This document shows positions 37,767 through 48,611 of a DNA stretch of 64,000 bases, piece after piece; position 1 is the first letter of the stretch, and each line of letters opens with the position of its first letter. This stretch comes from Desulfuromonadales bacterium (GTDB lineage Bacteria; Desulfobacterota; Desulfuromonadia; Desulfuromonadales; BM103): contig JAMONP010000046.1 in the NCBI GenBank assembly GCA_027065695.1, forward strand, positions 1 through 64,000. Direction: 5' to 3'. The translations under genes were made by a program, and so were the position numbers. Under the pieces are notes generated by a model. That model ran no database searches and was not told the origin of the DNA. It saw only the letters and a list, made by a program, of their open reading frames with translations.

Positions 37767-37797
37767 AATAAAAGCAGAAAACCTGCGCCATTGTCAA
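37767..37797 (-). promoter_or_regulatory. Candidate promoter of the leuA T-box leader
   Basis: A perfect -35 TTGACA (37792-37797, minus strand) lies at the pssA stop, with TTTATT or TTTTAT 18-19 bases downstream as a poor -10. The spacing is slightly long. Its position just before the T-box Stem I is right for the leader start. Confidence 0.4.
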
Positions 37798-38603
37798 GAT
37801 ATCTGACTATTTTCTATCTCTGCCCCAGAAGATTCTTCTTCGCCAGACCTTTTCTCCTCTGGTGACTTACGTTTAAAATACTTCAGAAGAGTCCCGATCG
37901 GTCCAGAGACTACATACACCGATGCCATGACAAAAAGCATGATTTCAGGCTGAGCTACCACTACAATAGTAAAAACAATTGCCAGGACTAGAAAACTGAA
38001 GGGCTGGCGCTTCACCAACTCCGGGTCTTTGAACGAGTTATAACTGTGATTACTAACCATCAAGTAAGCTAACAGATATATCAGCAGAAGCACTGAGACC
38101 TTCTTTATCTCACCGGAACCACCCAACTGGAAAAAAATCAGCACACAAGAAGCAACCATTCCGGCAGAGGCAGGGATAGGCAGGCCAACAAAACGTCTTG
38201 ATTCAACGGTATCGACCTGTACGTTGAAACGCGCCAGCCTGAGTGCACCACAAACCACGTACAAAAAAGCCGCCAGCCAGCCGAATTTGCCGAAGGACTG
38301 TAGAGCCCAGGAATACATCAGTAACCCTGGCGCGACGCCAAAAGAGACCAGGTCAACAAGGGAATCATATTCCACCCCGAAACGGCTGGTTGTACCAGTC
38401 ATACGGGCGACCTTGCCGTCCAGGGCATCAAAAACTGCAGAAATCAGAATAAACCAGGCGGCCAGATTATAATCGCCATTCATGGTGGCAACAATCCCGT
38501 AGAAGCCGGCAAAAAGGCCTCCGGTTGTTACCAGATTCGGCAGGAGATAGACTCCTTTCTTCAGATTTTCACGCCGTTTGAGTGAACTGCGTTTTTTGCT
38601 CAT
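37794..38603 (-). CDS. pssA: CDP-diacylglycerol-serine O-phosphatidyltransferase
   Basis: Makes phosphatidylserine from CDP-diacylglycerol and serine, the first step to phosphatidylethanolamine. 269 residues with about seven membrane helices. The CDP-alcohol phosphotransferase signature DG-2X-AR-8X-G-3X-D-3X-D is intact (DGKVARMTG, then FGVEYDSLVD). The N-terminus (MSKKRSSLKRRENLKKG) and C-terminus are strongly charged and cytosolic. Its ATG overlaps the psd stop (ATGA), so the two phospholipid enzymes are translationally coupled. Confidence 0.95.
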   Translation of the reverse strand: MSKKRSSLKRRENLKKGVYLLPNLVTTGGLFAGFYGIVATMNGDYNLAAWFILISAVFDALDGKVARMTGTTSRFGVEYDSLVDLVSFGVAPGLLMYSWALQSFGKFGWLAAFLYVVCGALRLARFNVQVDTVESRRFVGLPIPASAGMVASCVLIFFQLGGSGEIKKVSVLLLIYLLAYLMVSNHSYNSFKDPELVKRQPFSFLVLAIVFTIVVVAQPEIMLFVMASVYVVSGPIGTLLKYFKRKSPEEKRSGEEESSGAEIENSQIS

Positions 38604-39247
38604 TGCAGGTAACCCAACACGGTTTCGCCAGCCACGGTCTTATCACCGAGTTTGGCCGAAACTTCTACACCCTCAGGAACATACAGATCAACCCTGGAGC
38701 CAAAGCGGATCAAACCATAACGCCGTCCTCGCTCCAGCAAATCACCCGTTTCCGGGTAAGAAACAATGCGTCGCGCAATTAATCCTGCGATCTGCACAGA
38801 GAGAAGCTTCACGCCAGAGTCTGTTTCGAGCAACAGCCCTGATTGTTCATTTTCAAAGCTGGCCTTGTCCAGAGAGGCATTGAAGAACCGGCCTCTATTA
38901 TAAAACTGATCGATGACCTTGCTGTTTACCGGCACTCGGTTGACATGAACATTGAAAACATTCATGAAGATACTGATCTTGGTAACTTCCTGGCCACCAA
39001 AATAGCGATCCTCAGGAACCTTGCCAACGAAAATGATTTTACCATCCGCCGACGCAACAATGGCATTGTCGTCTTCTGGGGGATAACGCTCCGGGTTACG
39101 GAAGAAATAGACGGTAAAAAGGGTCAGGCCGAGACTGATTGTTGTCAGGCAGTACCAGCCGACAACAGCACAGAAGAGAGAGACAAAGGCAAACAGGCCG
39201 ATGAAAGGATAACCTTCAACGGCCACAGGTTGATGCTGATTTTTCAT
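38600..39247 (-). CDS. psd: Phosphatidylserine decarboxylase proenzyme
   Basis: Converts phosphatidylserine to phosphatidylethanolamine. 215 residues, the short (Psd-A) type. One or two N-terminal hydrophobic segments (FIGLFAFVSLFCAVVGWYCLT) anchor it. The self-cleavage site forming the pyruvoyl group is the Gly-Ser in IRFGSRVDLYV. Also visible are FMNVFNVHVNRVP and ASADGKIIFVG. It lies 65 bp after the short-form ilvC, in the conserved Geobacter-like order ilvC-psd-pssA-leuA. Confidence 0.94.
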   Translation of the reverse strand: MKNQHQPVAVEGYPFIGLFAFVSLFCAVVGWYCLTTISLGLTLFTVYFFRNPERYPPEDDNAIVASADGKIIFVGKVPEDRYFGGQEVTKISIFMNVFNVHVNRVPVNSKVIDQFYNRGRFFNASLDKASFENEQSGLLLETDSGVKLLSVQIAGLIARRIVSYPETGDLLERGRRYGLIRFGSRVDLYVPEGVEVSAKLGDKTVAGETVLGYLQ

Positions 39248-39312
39248 GGGCAGATGGCGCCTCTTGTTAAATTATGTGGGGGCAAAATGCCCCCGATAGA
39301 ATGTTGAATCGA

Positions 39313-40326
<1,014 letters not shown>

Positions 40327-40388
40327 CTATTTCTTCCTGCGGAATCTTTATACATTAGCATGAAAGATCGATTATATATCATAACAGT

Positions 40389-40425
40389 GCAGGCCATGCC
40401 AGATTTTTATCCCGACATGGCCTGC
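40389..40425 (-). other. Hairpin between ilvH and short-form ilvC
   Basis: A perfect 10-bp inverted repeat GCAGGCCATG/CATGGCCTGC with a 17-base loop lies 33 bases past the ilvH stop. No T-run follows on the coding strand, so it is more likely an RNA-processing or stability element than a full terminator. Confidence 0.45.
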
Positions 40426-40457
40426 CTTAAATGTAGTGACAACTGGCTCTGTTTCCG

Positions 40458-40955
40458 TCAGTTCCCCTTCCAGCCCTTCGGACCACGACCCAGGACAACT
40501 GGTCCGGAGCGCACCAGTTCCTTGATCCCCATTGGACGCAGCAGATCAATAATGGCACTCACCTTGACCGGCGAACCTGTCACTTCAACGGTATAGCATT
40601 TAGGGGTCACATCGACCACCTTGCCACGAAAGATATCGCAGATACGCAGAATCTCAGCGCGTGTTGACTCTTCGGCAGTCACCTTGATCAAGGCCATTTC
40701 CCGCTCGACAAACTCCTCACCGGTAAAATCAATGATCTTTATTGTGTCAATCAGCTTGTTGAGCTGTTTGGTGATCTGTTCGAGAATCCGGTCATCACCG
40801 CTGGTGACAATCGTCATACGCGAAATAGTCGGATCAATGGTCGGCGCAACCGACAGACTTTCAATATTGAATCCCCGGCCGGAGAAGAGGCCGGCAATCC
40901 GTGTCAATACACCGAATTCGTTTTCCACAAGTACGGATATGGTATGTCTCATCAT
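40458..40955 (-). CDS. ilvH: Acetolactate synthase small (regulatory) subunit
   Basis: 165 residues. N-terminal ACT domain (about 1-80; RHTISVLVENEFGVLTRIAGLFSGRGFNIESLSVA) that binds valine for feedback inhibition, and a C-terminal domain (about 85-160; VVDVTPKCYTVEVTGSPVKVSAIIDLLRPMG). The start codon is one of two adjacent ATGs; GAGG lies 7 bases before the first (40955). It follows ilvB by 24 bp. It is the regulatory partner of IlvB. Confidence 0.95.
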   Translation of the reverse strand: MMRHTISVLVENEFGVLTRIAGLFSGRGFNIESLSVAPTIDPTISRMTIVTSGDDRILEQITKQLNKLIDTIKIIDFTGEEFVEREMALIKVTAEESTRAEILRICDIFRGKVVDVTPKCYTVEVTGSPVKVSAIIDLLRPMGIKELVRSGPVVLGRGPKGWKGN

Positions 40956-40979
40956 CTAAAATCCTCTTCTAAGCCCGAC

Positions 40980-42677
40980 TCAGGAAGCCAGAACCATTTC
41001 ATTGAGTCCGGCTCCCGCAGGCACCATTGGCATGACGTTCTCTTCACGAGACACCTTGAACTCCATAATCACCGGTCCGGGAGTATCAAAGGCCTTTTTA
41101 ATAACCTCTTCAACCTCCTCAGGTTTACTCGTACGCAGTCCGGTCGCACCATAGGCTTCTGCCAGCTTGATAAAATCGATAGGCAGTTCCATACAGGTCT
41201 GACTATAGCGCTTATCGAAAAAGAGCTGCTGCCACTGCCGTACCATGCCGAGGAAGTTATTGTTGAGAATAGCAATCTTCACCGGCAGTCGATACTGAAC
41301 CAGAGTTGCCAATTCCTGGGAGTTCATCTGAAAGGAACCATCTCCGGAAATATCTATGACCTGACGCTCGGGAAACGCCACCTGAGCACCCAGGGCAGCA
41401 GGCAGACCATATCCCATGGTGCCAAGCCCACCAGATGAGAGGAACGTACGCGGTTGAATAAAATCGAAGAACTGAGCAGCCCACATCTGATGCTGGCCAA
41501 CCTCTGTGGTCACAATCGCATCATCGTTAGACAGTTCCCGCAACTTCTCGATAACAAACTGCGGCTTGATCTCATTTTTTGACAATTTGTAGGCCATCGG
41601 ATGATCTTTGCGCCAGGCAGCAACCTCTTCATGCCAGGGCTTAAGCGCCAAATTTGCCTGAGCGACTTCGTCTTTATGTTCTGCAAGCTTTTTGTTCATC
41701 TTTTTCAGGACATCTAGCAGGTCACCGACAATAGGCAGATCAACCCGAACATTCTTCTTGATCGAGGTGGGATCAATATCAACATGGATGATCTTGGCGT
41801 GCGGCGCGAAAGTCGATATTTTACCTGTCACCCGATCATCAAAACGAGAACCAAGCGCAATCAACAAGTCAGAGCTGGTCACAGCCATATTGGCATAATA
41901 GGTGCCATGCATGCCAAGCATCCCCAGTGATAGTGGATGACGCGTTGGAAAGCTGGCCATTCCCATCAGAGTAGTCGTCACCGGAATCTGCAGTGTTTCC
42001 GCCAGTTTGAGCAATTCAGCATGGGCGTCAGTCAAAGTTGCACCACCGCCAACATAGAGAACAGGTTTCTTTGCCGTCAGCATCATCTTGACGGCCTTTT
42101 CCACCATGCGCACATTGCCGCTGTAAGTCGGCTTGTAGCCACGCAATTCAACCTTGTCCGGATACTCGAATTTCGCTTTGTCGATCTGAACATCCTTGGG
42201 CAGGTCGATGACCACCGGTCCGGGACGACCAGTCCGGGCAATATAGAAGGCCTGTTTAATGATCCGGGCCAGATCCTTGACATCCCTGACCAGGTAATTG
42301 TGCTTGGTAACTGGCCTGGTCAGACCTACCGTATCTGCCTCCTGAAACGCATCATTGCCGATCATGCCGGTCGGCACCTGGCCGGTAATGACAACCATTG
42401 GGATCGAATCCATATAAGCTGTAGCGATCCCGGTAATTGTGTTTGTTGCTCCAGGCCCACTGGTTGCAATGGCAACACCAACCTTGCCAGTAGCACGGGC
42501 ATAGCCATCGGCAGCATGTACCGCCGCCTGTTCATGGCGTGTCAGTATGTGCTTGATGGAAGAGCCCATAAGATCATCATAAATATTGATGACCGTACCG
42601 CCTGGATAACCAAAAATTGTTTCTACGCCTTCCTGAATCAGACTTTCAAGAAGAATTTTAGAACCAGTCAGTTTCAC
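40980..42677 (-). CDS. ilvB: Acetolactate synthase catalytic subunit
   Basis: Thiamine-diphosphate enzyme forming acetolactate or acetohydroxybutyrate. 565 residues from GTG 42677, chosen because GGAGGTGA stands 7 bases before it; the longer TTG start has no RBS. N-terminal [17 protein letters not shown] and the catalytic glutamate in [20 protein letters not shown]/central domain; C-terminal ThDP motif [15 protein letters not shown] ending in [21 protein letters not shown] is intact. It lies between ilvD and ilvH. Confidence 0.96.
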   Translation of the reverse strand: MKLTGSKILLESLIQEGVETIFGYPGGTVINIYDDLMGSSIKHILTRHEQAAVHAADGYARATGKVGVAIATSGPGATNTITGIATAYMDSIPMVVITGQVPTGMIGNDAFQEADTVGLTRPVTKHNYLVRDVKDLARIIKQAFYIARTGRPGPVVIDLPKDVQIDKAKFEYPDKVELRGYKPTYSGNVRMVEKAVKMMLTAKKPVLYVGGGATLTDAHAELLKLAETLQIPVTTTLMGMASFPTRHPLSLGMLGMHGTYYANMAVTSSDLLIALGSRFDDRVTGKISTFAPHAKIIHVDIDPTSIKKNVRVDLPIVGDLLDVLKKMNKKLAEHKDEVAQANLALKPWHEEVAAWRKDHPMAYKLSKNEIKPQFVIEKLRELSNDDAIVTTEVGQHQMWAAQFFDFIQPRTFLSSGGLGTMGYGLPAALGAQVAFPERQVIDISGDGSFQMNSQELATLVQYRLPVKIAILNNNFLGMVRQWQQLFFDKRYSQTCMELPIDFIKLAEAYGATGLRTSKPEEVEEVIKKAFDTPGPVIMEFKVSREENVMPMVPAGAGLNEMVLAS

Positions 42678-42742
42678 TTTCTTTTCACCTCCAACGGGTT
42701 GCTGATGCAAGCCGAATTATAAACTTTAAGTTCAAAGTTGAT

Positions 42743-44410
42743 TTATGCTTTACATATTGCCCCGGTGTTGGACGAAGTCACAACCTTGGCATAGCGAGCC
42801 AGCCAGCCCGTCTTGATCTTGGCTTCCGGAGCTTGCCAGGTTGCCTTGCGGCGGGCAAGCTCTTCATCATCAACCAGGAGTTCCAGCTTGCGATTCGGGA
42901 TGTCGAGCCGGATCCGGTCACCATTTTTAACCAGGGCAATCACTCCTCCTTCAGCAGCCTCAGGTGAAATATGCCCGATACAGGGCCCCCTGGTGCCACC
43001 GGAGAAACGGCCATCGGTGATCAGGGCAACACTGTCGCCCAGACCGAGACCCATTAAAGTCGCAGTCGGGGCAAGCATCTCCCGCATTCCGGGACCGCCT
43101 TTGGGCCCCTCATAACGAATAACAACAACGTCGTCTGGCACAACCTGGCCGCCCATGAGAGCCTCCATAGCAGCTTCTTCCGAATCATAACAACGGGCGA
43201 CTCCCTCGAAATTCATCATTTTATCAGAGACACCGGACTGTTTGACCACCGAGCCCAGCGGCGCAAGATTGCCAGAGAGAATGGCCAGGCCACCCTCGGC
43301 ACGCACCGGTTTATCTAGCGAATGGATCACCTCTTCATCCACCGTAGCAACACTAGCCACAATTTCCTTGATCGATGGACCGGTCAGAGTCGGATTATCG
43401 TTGATCAGATTGCGCAATTGGTAAAGAACACCGGGGACGCCACCGGCGGTATCAAGATCTTCCATAAAATGCTCGCCGCCCGGATTCATTGATGCCAGCT
43501 GTGGCGTTTCCCGGCCAAGCCGATCAAACTCTTGCAGAGGCAGGTCAACACCAGCTTCATGAGCAATTGACAAGAGGTGCAAGACGGTATTACTGGAGCC
43601 ACCGAGAGCAAGATCAACCCGGATGGCATTCTCAAAAGCAGCACGTGTCATAATCTGCCGTGGAGTAATCTGCTGGCGCACCAGTTCGACGATGCGTTCG
43701 CCACTGGCAAAGGCAATCCGTCGTTTCAGTGATGAAACCGCCAGTGCGGTACCACAACCAACCAGACTCATACCAAGAGTTTCAGTCAAAATCGCCATAG
43801 TGTTGGCAGTAAACAAGCCCTGGCAGGACCCGGCTGTCGGACAGGCATTGTCTTCGCAAGCCATCAACTCCTGTTCGTCGATAACACCAGCTTTGTATCG
43901 GCCCATGGCCTCAAAGGTATCGGTAACAAAGGAGAATTTACGACCCTTACGACCAGCACCAGTCATCATCGGACCGGCAGTAACCACAAGACAGGGGATA
44001 TCGAGGCGTGCAGCAGCCATTAACATGCCCGGGGTAATCTTGTCGCAATTGGTTAGCAGCACCAGGCCATCAAGACGATGTGCCTCAGCAATAGACTCGA
44101 CCATGTCGGCAATCAATTCACGGGTCGGTAAAGAATAGTGCATACCACGATGACCCATGGCAATGCCGTCGCAGACACCGGGGATACCGAAAATAAAGGA
44201 GTAGCCACCACCGGTGTGGACACCTTTCTCTATAAAGCGCTCCAGGTCACGCATGCCGGTATGACCCGGGATCAGATCAGTAAAAGACGAGGCTATGCCG
44301 ATGAATGGCTTATCCATCTCTTTCTGTGGGACACCTGTTCCTTTTAACAAGGCACGGTGGGGGGTGCGCTCAAAACCCTGCGTAATAACACTGCTGCGTT
44401 TCTGGGTCAT
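42743..44410 (-). CDS. ilvD: Dihydroxy-acid dehydratase
   Basis: Third enzyme of valine/isoleucine synthesis, 555 residues. Iron-sulfur ligands and active-site segments: [37 protein letters not shown], and near the C-terminus [22 protein letters not shown]. Length and motif order are normal. It is the first gene of the ilvD-ilvB-ilvH-ilvC run (66 bp before ilvB). No T-box or peptide attenuator is visible upstream. Confidence 0.96.
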   Translation of the reverse strand: MTQKRSSVITQGFERTPHRALLKGTGVPQKEMDKPFIGIASSFTDLIPGHTGMRDLERFIEKGVHTGGGYSFIFGIPGVCDGIAMGHRGMHYSLPTRELIADMVESIAEAHRLDGLVLLTNCDKITPGMLMAAARLDIPCLVVTAGPMMTGAGRKGRKFSFVTDTFEAMGRYKAGVIDEQELMACEDNACPTAGSCQGLFTANTMAILTETLGMSLVGCGTALAVSSLKRRIAFASGERIVELVRQQITPRQIMTRAAFENAIRVDLALGGSSNTVLHLLSIAHEAGVDLPLQEFDRLGRETPQLASMNPGGEHFMEDLDTAGGVPGVLYQLRNLINDNPTLTGPSIKEIVASVATVDEEVIHSLDKPVRAEGGLAILSGNLAPLGSVVKQSGVSDKMMNFEGVARCYDSEEAAMEALMGGQVVPDDVVVIRYEGPKGGPGMREMLAPTATLMGLGLGDSVALITDGRFSGGTRGPCIGHISPEAAEGGVIALVKNGDRIRLDIPNRKLELLVDDEELARRKATWQAPEAKIKTGWLARYAKVVTSSNTGAICKA

Positions 44411-44545
44411 TTTCTTTCACTCCTCTATCAACAAACTCGGATCGTTTTAGTCATTAGCTTATCGGTCTTTATACCTACGGAAACCCGTAAGGTAAAGAAC
44501 AAAAGCAACTATTCAGTACAATCTGAATTGTTTACAAAAATGTCT

Positions 44546-44618
44546 GTCATCCCCGAATGTTTCTATCGGGGATCCATACTTTAAGATCTGGATTCCCGAT
44601 TACACCCTCGGGAATGAC
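44546..44618. repeat. 74-bp palindromic dispersed repeat (copy 2)
   Basis: Runs from GTCATCCCCGAATG to CTCGGGAATGAC. It is the near-identical reverse complement of 23423-23496, with the same two-stem layout and conserved TTTAA centre. Confidence 0.8.
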
Positions 44619-44701
44619 AGCTTTTTTATCGTGCAGGATAGTTACGGACAAAAAAGAGAAAACGGCCCGTCTCATACCCCAATCGGCAAAAATGGTCCGA
44701 C

Positions 44702-44736
44702 AAAAAAAACAACAGGGGCCGAAATTATCCGGCCCC
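44702..44736 (-). terminator. Terminator after the DUF465 gene
   Basis: On the minus strand, GGGGCC-GGATAATTTC-GGCCCC is followed by TGTTGTTTTTTTT, 24 bases beyond the stop. Confidence 0.85.
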
Positions 44737-44759
44737 TTATTTATTCATCTTTTTATCTG

Positions 44760-44981
44760 TTATTGGCGAAAATCTCGAAGCATCGACTCCATTTCGTCTT
44801 TACCTGCCAACTTCAGCTTCTGAACCTTCTTGCGCTCAAGATCCGCCTCTTCCGAGATATAGGTCATTTCTTCATATTCCCGTAGTTTTTTCTCAAAAAG
44901 CATGTGTTCTTCGTACAGCTTACGGAAGCGGGGATTTTCTTCACTCAAGCGCTGGGTCAAATCCTGGTCCTTCTCTGCCAT
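44760..44981 (-). CDS. DUF465 (YdcH-like) small coiled-coil protein
   Basis: 73 residues from ATG 44981, with AGGAGGTG 3-8 bases upstream. Entirely helical and charged, with the DUF465 pattern NPRFRKLYEEHMLFEKKLREYE...EEADLERKKVQKLKLAGKDEM. Homologues are common in proteobacteria, usually short and of unknown function. It lies downstream of tsaB with a 72-bp gap and ends at a strong terminator, so it may be the last gene of the long rpsB-to-tsaB direction or a separate unit. Confidence 0.85.
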   Translation of the reverse strand: MAEKDQDLTQRLSEENPRFRKLYEEHMLFEKKLREYEEMTYISEEADLERKKVQKLKLAGKDEMESMLRDFRQ

Positions 44982-45053
44982 GAGCACCTCCTGGAGTTTA
45001 AGGATGGGAGAAATAAGTCGTCTTTAAAAAATAACGAACGCGTGACAGGATTG

Positions 45054-45815
45054 TCAACTGGAAATCCCTGATGGACGCCAATTAATTTCTGCTTCTGAGG
45101 GACGCAAGTAAGCTGGCATCAACTCATCTGCGGAAAAAGTACGTCCGGATCGCCATTCATGTAAAGCAAGAGCCGCTGCAGCTGCGGCTCTTGGCAAGTT
45201 TAAGAAGACTGGAGTAAAGTGTGCACGTTCAGCCAACTGCCTTAAAATTAAGGCTCTGTAGACGAGTGCCCCGTTACCCACAAACAAGGTCTCAGCAGTG
45301 ATTTCGGCCAACAGAACTTCAGGCTTGACTACCCGTTCCTTGACAACAGGATGTGGATAGCCACCTTGGCAATCAAATAAAGCGGCATAGACTTCCTGTT
45401 TGCGAGCATCCAACATGACACAGACTGGCAAGCTCGTGAAAGGCAGTTGCATGGCAAGACACTGTAAAGAGGATATGCCCAGTAACGGACAACCGGTTGC
45501 CAGCGACAAGCCTTTGGCTGTCGCCATGCCAACACGCAGGCCGGTGAAAGAGCCAGGTCCAACCACCACGCCAATCGCATCCAGAGCATCTTTTGTGAGA
45601 TCCGTTTTGGCAAGCAGATCTTCAATCGATTGCAGCAGCCATTCCGTCGGTGTTTTACGGATATCCAGATTAATTTCAGCCAGAAGACGCTCACCATCGG
45701 TTATAGCAAGGCTGCCACCTGGTGATGCCGTCTGCATGGTCAAAATAATTGGTGGCACCTTAGCAGCCTGTCGGACAATCAATGAGCTGGCTGCAAATTC
45801 GCCTGTTTGGCCCAT
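45054..45815 (-). CDS. tsaB: tRNA threonylcarbamoyladenosine biosynthesis protein TsaB
   Basis: 253 residues from ATG 45815 (AAGGAG 7 bases upstream). With TsaD and TsaE it transfers the threonylcarbamoyl group to A37 of ANN-decoding tRNAs. Core motifs: VVVGPGSFTGLRVGMATAKGLS, CPLLGISSLQCLA, VMLDARKQEVYAALF and, near the end, ELMPAYLRPSEAE. The domain usually opens with ILAIDTS near residue 2; here it is ILTMQTAS about 25 residues in, so there is an N-terminal extension of about 19 residues and the usual Asp is replaced. TsaB lacks catalysis of its own, so this may be tolerated. Confidence 0.9.
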   Translation of the reverse strand: MGQTGEFAASSLIVRQAAKVPPIILTMQTASPGGSLAITDGERLLAEINLDIRKTPTEWLLQSIEDLLAKTDLTKDALDAIGVVVGPGSFTGLRVGMATAKGLSLATGCPLLGISSLQCLAMQLPFTSLPVCVMLDARKQEVYAALFDCQGGYPHPVVKERVVKPEVLLAEITAETLFVGNGALVYRALILRQLAERAHFTPVFLNLPRAAAAAALALHEWRSGRTFSADELMPAYLRPSEAEINWRPSGISS

Positions 45816-45903
45816 ATTTCGACTCCTTTTCGACCAATAGCTATGGATATTACTCTCAAACGAGCCAAAATCTGGTCTCAAACATCCAAATTTTCGCTTC
45901 AGC

Positions 45904-45923
45904 CCTGATAGTCCGACGGGCTG
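45904..45923. repeat. Short stem-loop of the CTGTCGGACTATC family, originally next to rseP
   Basis: CAGCCC-N12-GGGCTG (about 45900-45923) encloses TAGTCCGAC. It matches the core of the elements after long-form ilvC and frr. The 165-bp insertion described next has separated it from the rseP stop codon. Confidence 0.5.
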
Positions 45924-46088
45924 CTAGTGTCCCGTGCGGTTAATCGTGACGTATAATTCTGAGACATTTTGGTTGCTGTCAAAGCGTACTGATGAAGGCC
46001 TAGCGTGCGTTAAGCCAAAGAGGCGCAACGCAGACAGCGGGCAAAAGGACCATAATTAAAGGATAGGATTAGCCGCACGGGACACTAG
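45924..46088. mobile_element. MITE-like element with 20-bp terminal inverted repeats, at the rseP stop
   Basis: 165 bp bounded by CTAGTGTCCCGTGCGGTTAA at 45924-45943 and its inverted copy at 46069-46088, 19 of 20 matching. CTAG stands at both outer ends and may be a 4-bp target duplication, as for elements that target CTAG/YTAR. No ORF lies inside, so it would need a transposase in trans. The right-hand CTAG contains the rseP stop TAG, so the coding sequence is preserved. The element family is not identified. Confidence 0.75.
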
Positions 46089-47407
46089 CTTCCTATCATA
46101 CGGACAATATCGTTGTAAAATGCCAGAACCATCAACAACAGCAACAGGATCAAGCCGATCTGCTGAGCCCATTCCCGAGCTCGCAAGGAGAATGGACGAC
46201 GAAAAACCAGCTCATACGAATAGAAGAACAAATGTCCTCCATCCAGGATAGGAATCGGTAAAAGGTTGAGAATGCCCAGCTGAATACTCAGAAAAGCCAG
46301 GACACTCAGAATGCTCGAAATGTCTGTCTGTGCTGCCTGTCCAGCAATCTGAACGACTGTGATCGGGCCACCTATGTTGCTGGTCGAAACATGTCCGGCA
46401 AAGAGTTTCTGTATAAATACCAGGGTCAGCTCAATCAACTCAATCGTTCTGTCGGCTCCGGCAGCAATGGCCTCGCCTGGAGGAAAGCGCTTAAAGATTG
46501 TCTCGTGACGAGGAGTAACACCGATCAGGAAATCATCATTACCGTCCACTTTCCTCGGCACGAGATCGAAAGTGAGCTGTTTCAGGTTGCGTTCGACAAC
46601 AACAGGTACCGACTGTCCACCGACGTCCTGAATAGCCCCCTTGAGCTCATACCACGAAACTATCGGATGCTCGCCAATGGAGAGTATCTTATCGCCATCT
46701 TCAAGCCCGGCCTCAGCTGCTGGCATGTCAGGTGCCAAGGCACCAATGACAGCAACCTGGTCAGGGAGCAGCCCGATCGACTGCAGCCCCTCAAGGGCAC
46801 CGTTTTCCGGATCAACGGTTAGCTCGGCGATACCATCATCACGCTTTAAAGTGAAAATAATCGGCTCGCCGGCACTGTTCACCAACGCCGGGCCGGTGTC
46901 TGTCCAGGTTGCTACATCTATTCCACTGATTTTGATAATACAGTCACCGGCGCGAACCCCAGCTTCATCGGCCTCGGAGCCCGGAATGACATAACCGATA
47001 CAGGGCGGCTCATCCAGATAGGCGGGAAGATTAATTCCGACCAGATAGGCAATCGGCAGAATCATGAAGGGCAAGAGGAGGTTCATGATTGGACCAGCAG
47101 CGACAATTGCCATGCGCTGGGGGATGGTCTTTTTGGCAAACGAGCGTTTCTCTTCCTCCGGGTCGATCTCGGCCTCTTCCCCCTGATCACCAGCACCCTC
47201 ACCGAGCATCTGAACGTAACCGCCCAGAGGGATGGCGCAAATCATATATTCTGTGTCTCCCCACTGACGGGAAACCAGGCGAGGGCCAAAACCAAGTGAA
47301 AACTTGAGGACTTTGACGCCACAGAACTTGGCAACAGCAAAATGCCCGAGTTCGTGGATAAAAACCAGAATGCCCAGCATGATAATGCCAGCTGCAATAG
47401 TGATCAC
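46085..47407 (-). CDS. rseP: Site-2 intramembrane zinc protease RseP
   Basis: 440 residues. N-terminal membrane helix with the zinc motif HELGH ([17 protein letters not shown]), two tandem PDZ domains in the periplasmic part (about 115-290; [14 protein letters not shown] and [17 protein letters not shown]), and the third zinc ligand in [19 protein letters not shown] charged insert of about 20 residues ([19 protein letters not shown]) follows the first helix. In E. coli it cleaves anti-sigma factor RseA and signal-peptide remnants. Its start overlaps the dxr stop by 4 bases. The stop codon lies in the end of a MITE-like element. Confidence 0.95.
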   Translation of the reverse strand: MITIAAGIIMLGILVFIHELGHFAVAKFCGVKVLKFSLGFGPRLVSRQWGDTEYMICAIPLGGYVQMLGEGAGDQGEEAEIDPEEEKRSFAKKTIPQRMAIVAAGPIMNLLLPFMILPIAYLVGINLPAYLDEPPCIGYVIPGSEADEAGVRAGDCIIKISGIDVATWTDTGPALVNSAGEPIIFTLKRDDGIAELTVDPENGALEGLQSIGLLPDQVAVIGALAPDMPAAEAGLEDGDKILSIGEHPIVSWYELKGAIQDVGGQSVPVVVERNLKQLTFDLVPRKVDGNDDFLIGVTPRHETIFKRFPPGEAIAAGADRTIELIELTLVFIQKLFAGHVSTSNIGGPITVVQIAGQAAQTDISSILSVLAFLSIQLGILNLLPIPILDGGHLFFYSYELVFRRPFSLRAREWAQQIGLILLLLLMVLAFYNDIVRMIGS

Positions 47408-48576
47408 GAGTAAGAAGCTCCTTGAATTTCATAAATAGCATCATGAGCCGCACGGCGGGACCATTGATCTGCGGCAAGAATCTGTTCCAGACTGGACGCA
47501 GAAGTTGTTGTATGCTCCTGCACTACCGAACCAATAATTCGGGGAATATCGAGAAAACTGACCTTCTCCTGCAGAAACGCTTCCACAGCAAGTTCGTTGG
47601 CTGCATTCAGCACAGCAGGTGTCGTACCACCTCGCCGGATAGCATCGTAGGCCAAACCGAGGCAGGGGAAACACTTACTATCGGGTGTCGCAAAATGTAA
47701 TTGACCGAGACGACATAGGTCAAGGGGAGGCAAATCCAGAGTTAACCTTTCCGGATAGGACAAGGCATAGGCAATCGGTGTTTTCATATCCGGAATGCCT
47801 AGTTGCGCTATGAGCGCGCCATCAACATACTCCACCATGGAATGGACAATACTTTCCGGGTGGATATGCACAGCAATGTTTTCAACCGGGATATCGAAAA
47901 GCCAATGTGCCTCAATCACCTCCAGGCCTTTATTCATCATGGTTGCCGAATCAATTGTGATCTTTCGTCCCATGGTCCAATTTGGATGAGCCAGGGCATC
48001 TTGCGGTGTCACTTCCTGCAGGTCATCAAGTGACCAGTTACGAAATGGCCCACCAGAGGCCGTCAGGATCAGGCGACGTACATCGCTTCTGCGGTGACCT
48101 TTAAGTGACTGAAAGATAGCCGAATGCTCACTATCGACCGGAAAAAGTTGGCAGCCGGATTTGACGACGGCAGCCATGACCAGTTCACCAGCGACAACCA
48201 GAGTCTCCTTGTTGGCGAGTGCAACGTCTCTGCCTGTCTCGATAGCCGCCAGAGTCGGCTCAAGACCTGCGGCACCAACAATGGCTGAGACAACCATATC
48301 GGCGGGTGAATCAGCTGCACAGGCAATCAGGCCAGATGTCCCGTAGAGAATACGGGGTCCACTGGAACCGCTGCGCTCTTGCAGACGCCGTGCGTTCTCC
48401 TGGTCAGGTACGGCTACCATCTCAGGCCGGAAGCGCGCAATCTGTTCTTCGAGCAAAGCCAGGTTACGCCCGGCGGTCAAGGCGACGACCTGGAAACAGT
48501 CTGGATGCTCCGCAACAATCTCCAGGGTGCTTACGCCGATGGAACCGGTAGAACCAAGGACAGCCAGTCGTTTCAT
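47404..48576 (-). CDS. dxr: 1-deoxy-D-xylulose-5-phosphate reductoisomerase
   Basis: Second enzyme of the non-mevalonate isoprenoid pathway, 390 residues. NADPH motif [29 protein letters not shown], the metal/substrate stretch [21 protein letters not shown] and [26 protein letters not shown] are all present. ATG 48576 overlaps the stop of a 12-codon micro-ORF (ATGA). It is followed by rseP with an ATGA-type overlap. Another ATG at 48588 is in frame, but family alignment favours MKRLAVLGS. Confidence 0.95.
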   Translation of the reverse strand: MKRLAVLGSTGSIGVSTLEIVAEHPDCFQVVALTAGRNLALLEEQIARFRPEMVAVPDQENARRLQERSGSSGPRILYGTSGLIACAADSPADMVVSAIVGAAGLEPTLAAIETGRDVALANKETLVVAGELVMAAVVKSGCQLFPVDSEHSAIFQSLKGHRRSDVRRLILTASGGPFRNWSLDDLQEVTPQDALAHPNWTMGRKITIDSATMMNKGLEVIEAHWLFDIPVENIAVHIHPESIVHSMVEYVDGALIAQLGIPDMKTPIAYALSYPERLTLDLPPLDLCRLGQLHFATPDSKCFPCLGLAYDAIRRGGTTPAVLNAANELAVEAFLQEKVSFLDIPRIIGSVVQEHTTTSASSLEQILAADQWSRRAAHDAIYEIQGASYS

Positions 48577-48611
48577 GCAGATATCCATTTCATATCAATG
48601 ATACGTTTCAT
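48573..48611 (-). CDS. Micro-ORF 2 (12 codons) coupling cdsA to dxr
   Basis: Reads [12 protein letters not shown] and stops at TGA, which overlaps the dxr ATG. Its own ATG overlaps the stop of micro-ORF 1. The surrounding sequence TCTGYATGAAACG repeats that at the other two junctions. Whether the peptide matters or only keeps ribosomes moving is unknown. Confidence 0.4.
   Translation of the reverse strand: MKRIIDMKWISA

Larger units (their letters stand above)
44411..44759. other. Gene-free region upstream of ilvD
   Basis: 349 bp. It holds the expected ilvD promoter region (about 44411-44545, AT-rich, no clear consensus), a 74-bp dispersed repeat (44546-44618) and the terminator of the DUF465 gene (44702-44736). 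No ORF with a ribosome-binding site is seen, and no T-box or leader peptide. Confidence 0.5.

Noticed and set aside
44411..44545. T-box or peptide attenuator for ilvD
   Set aside because: No GGTGGTACCGCG-type core, no short ORF rich in Ile/Val/Leu codons and no terminator in the leader.
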